Notes under the pieces: model-generated
The model's input: only the letters and a program-made list of their open reading frames with translations
Told to the model about the DNA's origin: nothing
Databases searched by the model: none
Made by a program: the position numbers and the translations under genes
Shown here: positions 23,201-31,084 of the stretch, piece by piece
Layout of the letters: each line of letters starts with the position of its first letter
Position numbering within the stretch: the first letter of the stretch is position 1
NCBI RefSeq assembly: GCF_002803515.1
Contig: NZ_PHQX01000001.1
Span: forward strand, 2,232,001-2,296,000
Direction of reading: 5' to 3'
From: Stenotrophomonas lactitubi
GTDB lineage: Bacteria; Pseudomonadota; Gammaproteobacteria; Xanthomonadales; Xanthomonadaceae
DNA: 64,000 bases

Positions 23201-25218
23201 GCCGCAACCTCACTGGCACCAACGCCATGCTGGCTGGTGGCGGCTGGCGTGCCGGCGTGGCCGCCCCCGGCAGTATGGCGGGCTTTGGCAACAACGTCGG
23301 CGGCTTCATTGGCACTGGGGCTGCTGGCGGCGGCGCGGCGTCCGCGTCGATGGCCGTGCCGATCATCGGCTGGGTTGTCGCGGCCATGATGAAGAATGCC
23401 GAGCTGTTCGATCAGGGCTGGGACATCGCCAACGGCGAAAGCTGGGGCGGCAAGATCGCCACCCTGGGTGCGGTGGGTCACGTCGATAAGATGGCCCGAA
23501 AGCTCGGCCTGAACGCCAAAGCGGCGTCCATTCTGTCCGGCTCCTCGATCCATGCCGCCTTGTTCGGCCGCAAGAAGCCGCAGATCCAGGCGCAGGGCCT
23601 GACCGGCTCGTATGGTTTCGACGGATTCGCTGGCCAGTCCTACGCCGACATCAAGGCCAAGGGCGGCTTGTTCCGCAGCGACAAGAAGTGGACCGAGTAT
23701 GGCCAGGTCGATACCACGATCACCGACGCTTTCAGCCAAGCCACCGGGCGGGCGCGTGCAGGCGTCATCAGCCTGGCCGAACAGCTGGGCGTGGACATCA
23801 ACAGCCAGCTGTCCTCCGTCCGCGTAGACCTCGGCAAGGTTCAGCTCGATGCGGACCCGGACAAGGCCCAGGCGCAGCTGGAGCAGTTGATTACCGGCGC
23901 GGCCAATAACCTGACCGGGCGTGGCGTGTCGATCCTCGGTTTCGGCGACTTCCTCAACAAGGGGTTTGAAGCCGGCGACGTGATGAACAGCCTGGCTGCG
24001 TCCATCGAGCTGATGACCGGCAACGCCCAGGAACTGGGCCGCGTGCTCAATGCCCAGGAAATCGACCTGGTCAAGCGCACGACAACCATGTTCCAGCAGA
24101 TGGCCAAGGCTGCCGGCAGCACCATGGAGGAACAGGTAAAGGCGATCACTACTGCCGCTTCCTCCTACGGCAGCGTAGTGGGCAACGCGCAGCAGGAGAT
24201 CGCAACCGATGGTTTCAGCGGCTTCGCCAAGTCGCTGCTGGCTGTGCGCCAGGAGGAACAGGAGCGCATCCGCACGCTGCAGCAGCAGGCCAAGGCCCTG
24301 GGCGGTCTGGCCGCACGCGAGCAGGATCTGGCCACCGTTCGCCAGGCCGCCCAGCTCAAGGCCGATGCGCTGGCCAGGTCGCTGGAATCCGAGCTGGTAG
24401 GCCTGGCACTCAACCGCGTCAACGATGAAATCGAACGCCTGGGCGGTTCCATCGACGGGACCAGCAGCAAGCTGCAGGACTTCATCAACTCGCTCAAGCT
24501 GAGCAGCACGCTGTCGCCGGACACCGACACGCAGAAGCGCTCCACGGCATCGGATCTGATGCAAAGCGCCGCCAGCGCCGGCAACCTGGAGAGCTTCACC
24601 CAATACGCCCAGCAGTTCCTGGAAGTCAGCCGCAAACTCAACGCGAGTGGACAGGGCTACCAGGTGGACTACGCCCAGGTGCTGGAGCTGGCCAAGCGCT
24701 TTGGCGGTGATGGCACCGCCGCGTCGCTGCAGCAGCTGTACGCGCAAAAGGCTGCCCTGGAGCAGCAGCAGGAAGCCGCCGCCCGCCTGGAGCGCGCTCA
24801 GCGCATCGCCCAGGGCGTGGCGGATCTGGCGGGCGCCCGTGGTGGCGATCCGCTGGAGATCCTGCGCAACGTCACTGGCATCAGCGCTGAGGCGCTGGCG
24901 AAGGATTTGGGCCTGACCACGGACGAACTGGCCAAGTACCTGCAGAACCAGCAGACCGACATCACCGACCTGGCAGAAATCCTGTTCGATCTGCCCAAGC
25001 GCATCGCCCAGGAAATGGTCACGGTGCTGACCGACAGCCGCGTTCCGGTCCCGGCGTCGGCGGCGCCGGGCGTTGGCAACACGCCTGCAGCACCAGCTGC
25101 GCCGGTCGCGCCGGGGCGTGGCTACGCCGATCCCTCCTATGAGGTGCTGCTGCAGGTCCGCGACGGCATCCAGTCCCTGGCTCGCCAGGGTGAACACAAC
25201 GCTTTGATGGCGCTATGA
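20245..25218 (+). CDS. Tape measure protein
   Basis: The largest single-chain structural gene of the tail, 1657 residues, starting at GTG 20245. The N-terminal 270 residues carry the tape-measure domain (KLATDGHKAYATASAQVFNI, QLSQALAGGVLRAEEYNSVV, NDGKVTVDQMVAALENQS). A hydrophobic segment lies around residues 395-430 (GPAGLAITALTLFVAWAM), followed by long Ala/Gln/Glu helices and, near residues 960-1060, a Gly-rich region. It sets tail length; at about 0.15 nm per residue this predicts a tail near 250 nm. The protein probably also enters the host membrane at DNA entry. Confidence 0.92.
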   Translation: MNPTVTLRLDADNSRLVPAVRASDAELKRLGATAGTTGDQARRGAAGISSIGTAADSTARRVSAVSSALASARATVATYIGAQTAGALISVADNYANISARLKLATDGHKAYATASAQVFNISQRTATALDSTATLYARLSQSTAEYGITQQRQLALTESINKTFAISGANNVATANTIVQLSQALAGGVLRAEEYNSVVENSPRLAKAMADGMGVSMGELRKHVNDGKVTVDQMVAALENQSAVIAAEFEQIPLTVGRAMELLRNSVTKFVGESSQELGASGGLAQGIAFLANNMQHLDQIAGVLAVALGSRLVVSLARATAEKITAAAASRALAREELAAARVAEQQAAGRLSAARAGMNVAGGVAAAEQALATAQLRTAAAAQAASVALTAKSAAMRGLNAAMGAFGGPAGLAITALTLFVAWAMNSNQKAQELSKTVTAGFQPAMRVLQEFNQQTANTSFAELSNTVETIEAARQEIKNLGDEYERLSATRRSFEARDRALPFGFDKELEGASAAIESARLRLDNLTKGYDRAISVSAGLVLRTANVTDATDAQRRSLEELLKRQANQGQTLEQTRPLLEQWAKDQLGVDGANRIAAASFDTVASAARNSGAAIKAALQSVNEGLDKQIQSVQLDLIEKTQGKAARMRAQFITESAQKGLDPTSADYQLARAKNEQLIQLTQTLDKQNAVTRDLTRTQTEAKRSGEQAARLAEQQADSQAKYTRQAALAAAELSGPMAAAQEQHKQRIAELDRELAKHLITQEAYASLVKSSAAELAKNAAEVTKQQQAPTALLDTLSGEVQLLGVVGIERERRARQLRNEQDMLQAINEANKAGAGINAEATAGLVAQAQAWANASIRIEQQTADLEDWANVGTRGVADVADMLADMFSGGLDKSESFFSRLKDIFKRGWRDIVRTMLEQNLVRPFQEALTNAMNGALAGVSRGQADGNWLSKIAGMFGGGNQGGAGSSWMSSLANMIGGGRNLTGTNAMLAGGGWRAGVAAPGSMAGFGNNVGGFIGTGAAGGGAASASMAVPIIGWVVAAMMKNAELFDQGWDIANGESWGGKIATLGAVGHVDKMARKLGLNAKAASILSGSSIHAALFGRKKPQIQAQGLTGSYGFDGFAGQSYADIKAKGGLFRSDKKWTEYGQVDTTITDAFSQATGRARAGVISLAEQLGVDINSQLSSVRVDLGKVQLDADPDKAQAQLEQLITGAANNLTGRGVSILGFGDFLNKGFEAGDVMNSLAASIELMTGNAQELGRVLNAQEIDLVKRTTTMFQQMAKAAGSTMEEQVKAITTAASSYGSVVGNAQQEIATDGFSGFAKSLLAVRQEEQERIRTLQQQAKALGGLAAREQDLATVRQAAQLKADALARSLESELVGLALNRVNDEIERLGGSIDGTSSKLQDFINSLKLSSTLSPDTDTQKRSTASDLMQSAASAGNLESFTQYAQQFLEVSRKLNASGQGYQVDYAQVLELAKRFGGDGTAASLQQLYAQKAALEQQQEAAARLERAQRIAQGVADLAGARGGDPLEILRNVTGISAEALAKDLGLTTDELAKYLQNQQTDITDLAEILFDLPKRIAQEMVTVLTDSRVPVPASAAPGVGNTPAAPAAPVAPGRGYADPSYEVLLQVRDGIQSLARQGEHNALMAL

Positions 25219-28200
25219 ACCGGAAAGTATTGCTCGTAGAAATCGGTGGCCAGGGCCTGCCTGCAGTCACGCCTGTGACCCGGCAGCCGTCCAACTGGGT
25301 GGCGTCGGCCAAGCCCGCTGTTGTGGTTCCACCGGCCGAAGGCGTGGAGACCAAGCCGGCAGCGGATAGCGTGACCATTACCTGGAACGCCTCGCCGCTG
25401 GCTGGTGCTGTCTATGTCCTCTGGCGCGCGGCCGATGCAGGCGGTAAGCCGGGTGAATGGAAGTACGTCACCAAAACCTCAGACACGCGTTACACCTACA
25501 CCGAGGCCAGTGGTGTCGTGAGCTGGTGGAAAGTCACTGTCCAGGTGAACGGCGTTTCGTCCGCAGATTCCACGCCCAAGGCTCAGGCCCCCGTGGTGCC
25601 GCCGACCACGGCGGAGCTGGTCCAGCTGCAGGGCAAGATGGACCAGGGCCTGCGTGACCTGGCACTGGCAGACGCTGCCGAGGCACAGCAGCGTATGGCG
25701 GACTTCCAGGCAGCCCAGGCACAGATCCTGGCAGAGAGTCAGAAAAGTGCGGCCGCCGTGGGCGAAGTGGCCAAGCGTGCCGAGGATCTGGCCACGAAGG
25801 TGGCCGACGAGGAGCGCGCCCGAATCCAGAGCGTGCTGAACGAAAAAACCGAGCGCACCGCCGACATCCGCGCGGTCAACACGAAAGTCCAGGACGGCCT
25901 GGATTCGATGGCGCGCTCGTTGGCCGAGGTCGCCGCAGGCAGCGGCACGCAGTTCGACTCTGCCGGCATCTGGCACTTCAACGCCGGGCTGGAAGGCTGG
26001 ACGGGTGTGTATGGCGCCCCGACTATCGCTGACGGCATGCTGCGGCCAATCAACACCACCAACAACTCCGGCATCCAGTCCCCGGCGCCGCTCAATATCG
26101 ACGGCGCCGCCTATCGCTTCATCAAGCTGCGGATGCGCAAGGTGGGCAATCCCGCCTGGATGGGGCTGATCCGTTGGATCACTGAGGCCGACCGGGAGTG
26201 GAACGAGTCCAAGTCCACTTCCATCCCTGCGCCCGCATTCGACGCCAACGGCGTCGCCGTGCTGGACGTTGACCGCCTGCCGTGGAATGGCCCCTCGCCA
26301 CTGCGCGCCATCCGCCTGGCACTGACGGGCGCGCAGACGGCCAGCGCCTACATCGAATACGACTGGATTGCCGTGGGCCGTCCGTCGCCTGGCGCATCCG
26401 TCGCCATGGTGCAGCAGGAAAGCGATGCGCGCACCGCCGCCCTGGCGGCTGAGGCCGGCCAGCGCAACACGCTGGCCGTGCAGATGCGCGGGGACTACAC
26501 CGGCAACGATCCTGCGAAGCTGACGGGCGGCCTGGCCTACAACGAGATGAAGGCGCGTGTTGGTGCAGACGATGCCCTCAGTCAGCGCCAGTCGGCTGTG
26601 GAGGTTCGCCTGCCTGCAGGGACGGGTGCGCTCGCGTCGGAGGCCAAGGTCAACACGGTCGAACAGGCAAGCCTCACCCGCGACGAAGCTATCGGCCAGC
26701 GCATTGACCAGGTCAACGCGACTCTACCTGCGATGATCGCGCAGGGCAGCAACATGATTCTCAATGGTGGCTGGGACCAAGGCAGCGCTGTGGGTTGGTC
26801 CTACAGCAACATGGGCGGTATTAGCATCGCTCCCGAAGGCCGGACAGGTAGCTGCTTGAAGGTCACCGCACCCGCAGGTGGCCGCAGCATGACTGCTAAT
26901 GGTGCGACGGATCGCAACATCCCCGTGGTCATCGGCAAAAAGTATCGTGTCAGCGCGCACTACAGAACCGATGCGGCCTATAACGGCACTAACGACAACG
27001 GCAAGCTCAGAATCGCCGACCAAACTGATGCACTGATCGCCGGCCTGGGGTTCTTGGCAAATCGGACCGAGTGGACGCGACTGGAAACGGTTGTGGCAGT
27101 GACTTCAACCGGCGCACTGCGCGTGTACGTCAACACGAACCACACCGCAGGTACATTGTGGGTCGATGATGTCGCCGTTGAGGAAGTAACCGAGGTTCTA
27201 GCGGTCGCCGATGGCCTCAGCTCGCTGAGCGGAACTGTCACCCAGCAGGCGGGTCTCATCAGCGCACAGTCGGGGCTCATCAGTGCCCTGCGCACCGACG
27301 TGGATGGCAAGGCCACCAACGGCGCACTCCAAGCTCTGCAGTCCCAGGTGACGCTGCAGGGAAACACCATCACGAGCCTTGGTAGTGCCATCACCAGTGT
27401 CACTGCGTCCCTGGCAAACATCGGCGGCGACAACCTGCTGCCAAACAGCAGCTTTGAATCCAGCCAGGCGCCCACCAGCACACTTCCCGATTGGTTTGCC
27501 TCCAACAACATCGCGCAGACGGTTAGCTATGGCGATACCTACGCGGTGTCTGGCTCCAAGCGCGCGATTCAGATTGGCTCCACCAACGCATCCACTGCTG
27601 CCAGCCAGTACATTGGCGTGGAAGTGGCCACCGCCAACCGGCCCAAGATCGTAGCCGGCGCCAAGTACACCTTATCCGTGTGGGCCTGTCGCATGACGGC
27701 AACTGCGGGCAACTTGCAACTGCTGATTCAATGGCTGAACAGTGCCAATGCCGGCATCGGTAGCTCGCAGTTTGTGCAGTTCACCGATATGTCAGACGTG
27801 ATGAAGCGTTACGCCAACACGTTCACCGCACCGGCCGGCGCAGTTGCGGCCCGCATCTTCGCCCGCTGTGTCTCCACGGCCTCCGCACAGTGGTTGGCGG
27901 TGGCGCTGGACAATGCAATGTTCCAGCAAGGCGAGGTCGCCACCAACTGGACTCCAAGTGCCACCGAGATTGCCGCCCAAACAAGCGCGAATGCGGAGGC
28001 AAATAGCGCTCTCAATGCACGTGTCACCAACGCTGAGGGGCAGTTACTGTCCCAAGGCGCCGCACTGACTGCGGTTCGTGCTGGCATCGGAAATGCGACT
28101 GTTTATGACATCACCGCCAATGCGATGACTGCCAGTCAGCCGACCGGGGGGCCACGATCATCTGGCACAAGAAATGCGTCCGGTGCACCAGTTGGTGGAG

Positions 28201-30836
28201 CGGCGCGCGGCATAAATGTGCTGGTGGTCGCGGCAGACAGCACCCTGGGCGAACGGAGGACGTTCGACACCTACGGCAATGGGCAGGCAGCCTGCGCCAG
28301 CTTCAATGATTGGTACGACAACGGCTTGGCGGACAATCAGTATTTCATTCTGTTCACCAGCGACCACACGGGAACGTTGAGCAACGCCGTCGGCGCCGAC
28401 ATCGTTGGTACCAGGGATCGCCTCGTCGATGCAGGAGCTTCTCGGCGCAATCTGGAGGCGCTGGCTGGCACACGCATGTTCATCTTGGTTGGGCGCAAGC
28501 GCATTGGTGAGGGCGCAGGTATCCAGCGGCTATCGCCGCCACAGACTGCTGGGCGCGTCGATCTTTGGACTGAGCTCATCGTTGAGTTCGTCAACGGCCG
28601 TCCGCAGGGGAGCCTGGACGTGTCCGCGCTGGAAAAGGCGGCGCAGGCAAACGCGGCAGCGACCTCCAGCTTGGAGGCGCGCACCCTGGCGAATGAGAAC
28701 AGCGTTACTTCGCTGGGCCAGTCGATCACCAGCGTCAATGCCAGGATCGATGGCATCGGCGGCGACAACCTGCTGGCGAACAGCAGCTATGAAGTCTCGT
28801 CCAGTGACACGTCAGATCCCACGGGCTGGCAGCGCGAAGGGAACATGGCCAACGTCGTACTGAAGTACATTCCGTCCCCCTTGTCGGGTGGCGGCCGCGC
28901 GATCCGCCTGGAAGCGAATGCCACGGCAGTCGGTCAGTATCTTGGCCTTGCCACTCGCAACGACAACGGCTGGGTTCCGGTTCGGCCCAGAACCCAGTAC
29001 GTGCTGAGCAGCTACGTGCGCGCCACTGCGGGAACCGGGTTGCGCATGTACGTTCAGTGGCGTAACGCGGCTGGTGTTATCAAGGCAACAAGCACCATGC
29101 CTAACGTGGTGGCGACTTCGGAATGGCAACGCTTGGTCTTTCAGGCGGACACCATGGTTGACGATGTCGTGGAGGCTCGGCTGTTCGTGGGTCGAATGCA
29201 CGCGACGGCCGTCCAGGGCGTCGCCATTGAGCTGGACAATGCGCTGTTCCAGGAAGGCACCGCAGCAACCGGCTGGGTGCCCAGCGGCAAGGAAACAGCA
29301 GCGGCGGCAGCGGCAAGCTCTGCGGCGACGGCGGGCCTTACTTCGACCGTGACTCAGCAGGGGCAGCAGCTCACCGCACTGGGTCAATCCGTGACGGGCG
29401 TCCAGGCCGAGATTGCAGGAAAGGCCAGTTCCTTAGCAGTCCAAACACTTGAGGCAAAGGTCAGGAACCAGGGCGGTGCCGGCAACCTTCTTGGAAACTC
29501 CCAGTTCACTGGGCCTGATACGGCGGGCTGGCCCAATATGTGGACACCTGACAGTGCCACCGGAACGCAGAAGTACTTCGCGCGCGGACCTGGCTTCACT
29601 TCCGGCGCTGTTGATCCGGGCGTTCCATATGGGATGCAGGCCCTCATCGTGTCCGGAACCACGGCTGTTAACGGCACAGTGTTCGTTTGGCCAGCGAGCG
29701 ACGCGCCAATTGAGCCGGGAAAGACCTACGTCTTTTCGGCATATGCATCAGGGCAGCGTGCAAGGGTGACGATGGAGTTCCTTGACGCCAATGGCGGCTC
29801 ACTGTCACAGCACAACTCGCCTGATACCTACTTGGCTGGTGGCGGAAACAGCATCAGCTCATACAGCCGCCTTTGGGTAAAAGCAGTCGCGCCGGCTACG
29901 GCTGTGCGGGCCCGTGTAATTCTTGTCAGCCATCACGTCAACAATGCGCATTGGTTTGTTCGTTGGCTGCGCCCGATGCTGTCGATGGTAGACAAGGATT
30001 CCACCGAGCCGCCGGAATGGTCAGCAGGCGGAGCCGAGAGCAGTGCCAAGTGGGGCATTGCGCTCGATGTGGACGGCAACTTGGCCGGCATGGAGATCGA
30101 GGCAAGTGGCCATCGTAGTGAGATGCGAATTTTGTCGCAGGTATTGCGCATCATCAGTCCTGGAACGCCGGATGGAATGGAACTGCAGGATGGATACCTG
30201 CGGGTCTGGCGGGGCAACGTGCAACGCATCATCGGCAATGGTTTTGGGCCCGATGGGCTGATCGACTACTTTGGCCCTAACGTCGGCGCTGCCGGCGCCA
30301 CCAAGCAGAATGCGACTGTGTGGATGGATGTGTACGGAGGGGCCTACTGGGGCGGCGCCATCGCTGCAGGCATCCGCCGCAATGCAGCGCAGTCCACCAC
30401 CACACAGACCGTCGGCGTTTCGATTGTCGTTGGACCATTCAGCACCAGCGGGCGCAACAAAAACGTGGTTGTCAGCTATCAGCGGACGGTGACCCGCAGG
30501 CACGGAAACATGAATGCCACGGGCTTTGTCGCGGGCGGCGGTCGGAATGCTTGTGCGGTGAACGTCTATCGCAAGCTCGGCAACAACGCTGAGCAGTTCT
30601 GGACCAGCTTTGAAGCCAGCGGCGGTGTGATGCTGATGAACGAGCGCGATGGCCCTGACATCGCAACTTCCCGCTGGGCAGGATCGGTGACCCTTAACGA
30701 CAACGAAGGCACGCAAGACCGTACCTATCGTGCCGAGATCGTTGGATTCACGGAGCAGGAAGTGCGCCACGAGTCGGGCAGCTTCACCGGCCAGGACATC
30801 TCGGCCAGCCTCTCGTTGGTGTCTATCGAGGAGTGA
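25215..30836 (+). CDS. Giant tail tip/fibre protein with repeated jelly-roll modules and ILEI-like domain
   Basis: An 1873-residue product. In order: fibronectin-III-like domain (about residues 45-115); coiled coil (130-240); five modules that look like carbohydrate-binding jelly rolls (about 250-395, 509-658, 735-915, 1181-1359, 1422-1602), most opening with a NLLxNSS-type segment and joined by repeated helical linkers such as TSLGQSITSV; an ILEI/FAM3-like domain (about 990-1107: RGINVLVVAAD, RTFDTYG, YFILFTSDHTGTL, MFILVGRKRIGEG); and a DUF1983-like C-terminal region (1610-1692: WGIALDVDGNLAGMEIEASG). It likely forms the central tip fibre that reads host surface glycans. Overlaps the tape measure stop. 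Confidence 0.8.
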   Translation: MNRKVLLVEIGGQGLPAVTPVTRQPSNWVASAKPAVVVPPAEGVETKPAADSVTITWNASPLAGAVYVLWRAADAGGKPGEWKYVTKTSDTRYTYTEASGVVSWWKVTVQVNGVSSADSTPKAQAPVVPPTTAELVQLQGKMDQGLRDLALADAAEAQQRMADFQAAQAQILAESQKSAAAVGEVAKRAEDLATKVADEERARIQSVLNEKTERTADIRAVNTKVQDGLDSMARSLAEVAAGSGTQFDSAGIWHFNAGLEGWTGVYGAPTIADGMLRPINTTNNSGIQSPAPLNIDGAAYRFIKLRMRKVGNPAWMGLIRWITEADREWNESKSTSIPAPAFDANGVAVLDVDRLPWNGPSPLRAIRLALTGAQTASAYIEYDWIAVGRPSPGASVAMVQQESDARTAALAAEAGQRNTLAVQMRGDYTGNDPAKLTGGLAYNEMKARVGADDALSQRQSAVEVRLPAGTGALASEAKVNTVEQASLTRDEAIGQRIDQVNATLPAMIAQGSNMILNGGWDQGSAVGWSYSNMGGISIAPEGRTGSCLKVTAPAGGRSMTANGATDRNIPVVIGKKYRVSAHYRTDAAYNGTNDNGKLRIADQTDALIAGLGFLANRTEWTRLETVVAVTSTGALRVYVNTNHTAGTLWVDDVAVEEVTEVLAVADGLSSLSGTVTQQAGLISAQSGLISALRTDVDGKATNGALQALQSQVTLQGNTITSLGSAITSVTASLANIGGDNLLPNSSFESSQAPTSTLPDWFASNNIAQTVSYGDTYAVSGSKRAIQIGSTNASTAASQYIGVEVATANRPKIVAGAKYTLSVWACRMTATAGNLQLLIQWLNSANAGIGSSQFVQFTDMSDVMKRYANTFTAPAGAVAARIFARCVSTASAQWLAVALDNAMFQQGEVATNWTPSATEIAAQTSANAEANSALNARVTNAEGQLLSQGAALTAVRAGIGNATVYDITANAMTASQPTGGPRSSGTRNASGAPVGGAARGINVLVVAADSTLGERRTFDTYGNGQAACASFNDWYDNGLADNQYFILFTSDHTGTLSNAVGADIVGTRDRLVDAGASRRNLEALAGTRMFILVGRKRIGEGAGIQRLSPPQTAGRVDLWTELIVEFVNGRPQGSLDVSALEKAAQANAAATSSLEARTLANENSVTSLGQSITSVNARIDGIGGDNLLANSSYEVSSSDTSDPTGWQREGNMANVVLKYIPSPLSGGGRAIRLEANATAVGQYLGLATRNDNGWVPVRPRTQYVLSSYVRATAGTGLRMYVQWRNAAGVIKATSTMPNVVATSEWQRLVFQADTMVDDVVEARLFVGRMHATAVQGVAIELDNALFQEGTAATGWVPSGKETAAAAAASSAATAGLTSTVTQQGQQLTALGQSVTGVQAEIAGKASSLAVQTLEAKVRNQGGAGNLLGNSQFTGPDTAGWPNMWTPDSATGTQKYFARGPGFTSGAVDPGVPYGMQALIVSGTTAVNGTVFVWPASDAPIEPGKTYVFSAYASGQRARVTMEFLDANGGSLSQHNSPDTYLAGGGNSISSYSRLWVKAVAPATAVRARVILVSHHVNNAHWFVRWLRPMLSMVDKDSTEPPEWSAGGAESSAKWGIALDVDGNLAGMEIEASGHRSEMRILSQVLRIISPGTPDGMELQDGYLRVWRGNVQRIIGNGFGPDGLIDYFGPNVGAAGATKQNATVWMDVYGGAYWGGAIAAGIRRNAAQSTTTQTVGVSIVVGPFSTSGRNKNVVVSYQRTVTRRHGNMNATGFVAGGGRNACAVNVYRKLGNNAEQFWTSFEASGGVMLMNERDGPDIATSRWAGSVTLNDNEGTQDRTYRAEIVGFTEQEVRHESGSFTGQDISASLSLVSIEE

Positions 30837-30886
30837 CCCGTTCGGGCGGCCGGGCAATGCCGTTCATCCATCAAGAGGAAACAACC

Positions 30887-31078
30887 ATGCGTTTTGATGC
30901 TCGTCTGTACCTTCGCACCGAGTCTGCTGACCAGCCCGGCGTGAACCTGCAGTTCCGCCCGGTCAGTCAGCCGAACATGCCGCAGATCAATCTCACGGTC
31001 GATCCGGCTGATGCGGCCACGCTCAGGGTCGGTTCTGTCTACCGCTTTGAGGCAATCGAAGTTCCCCAGGAGGGTTGA
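30887..31078 (+). CDS. Small tail-region protein (63 aa)
   Basis: Starts at ATG 30887 after AGAGGAAAC; ATG 30857 is an in-frame alternative. The product MRFDARLYLRTESADQPGVN and following residues form a single small strand-rich domain (PQINLTVDPADAATLRVGSV). Unknown; probably a structural accessory of the tail tip. Confidence 0.65.
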   Translation: MRFDARLYLRTESADQPGVNLQFRPVSQPNMPQINLTVDPADAATLRVGSVYRFEAIEVPQEG

Positions 31079-31084
31079 TTCATC

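Noticed and set aside
23110..25197. 695-codon minus-strand open frame
   Set aside because: Antisense to the tape measure gene; composition mirrors its helical repeats and no start signal is visible.
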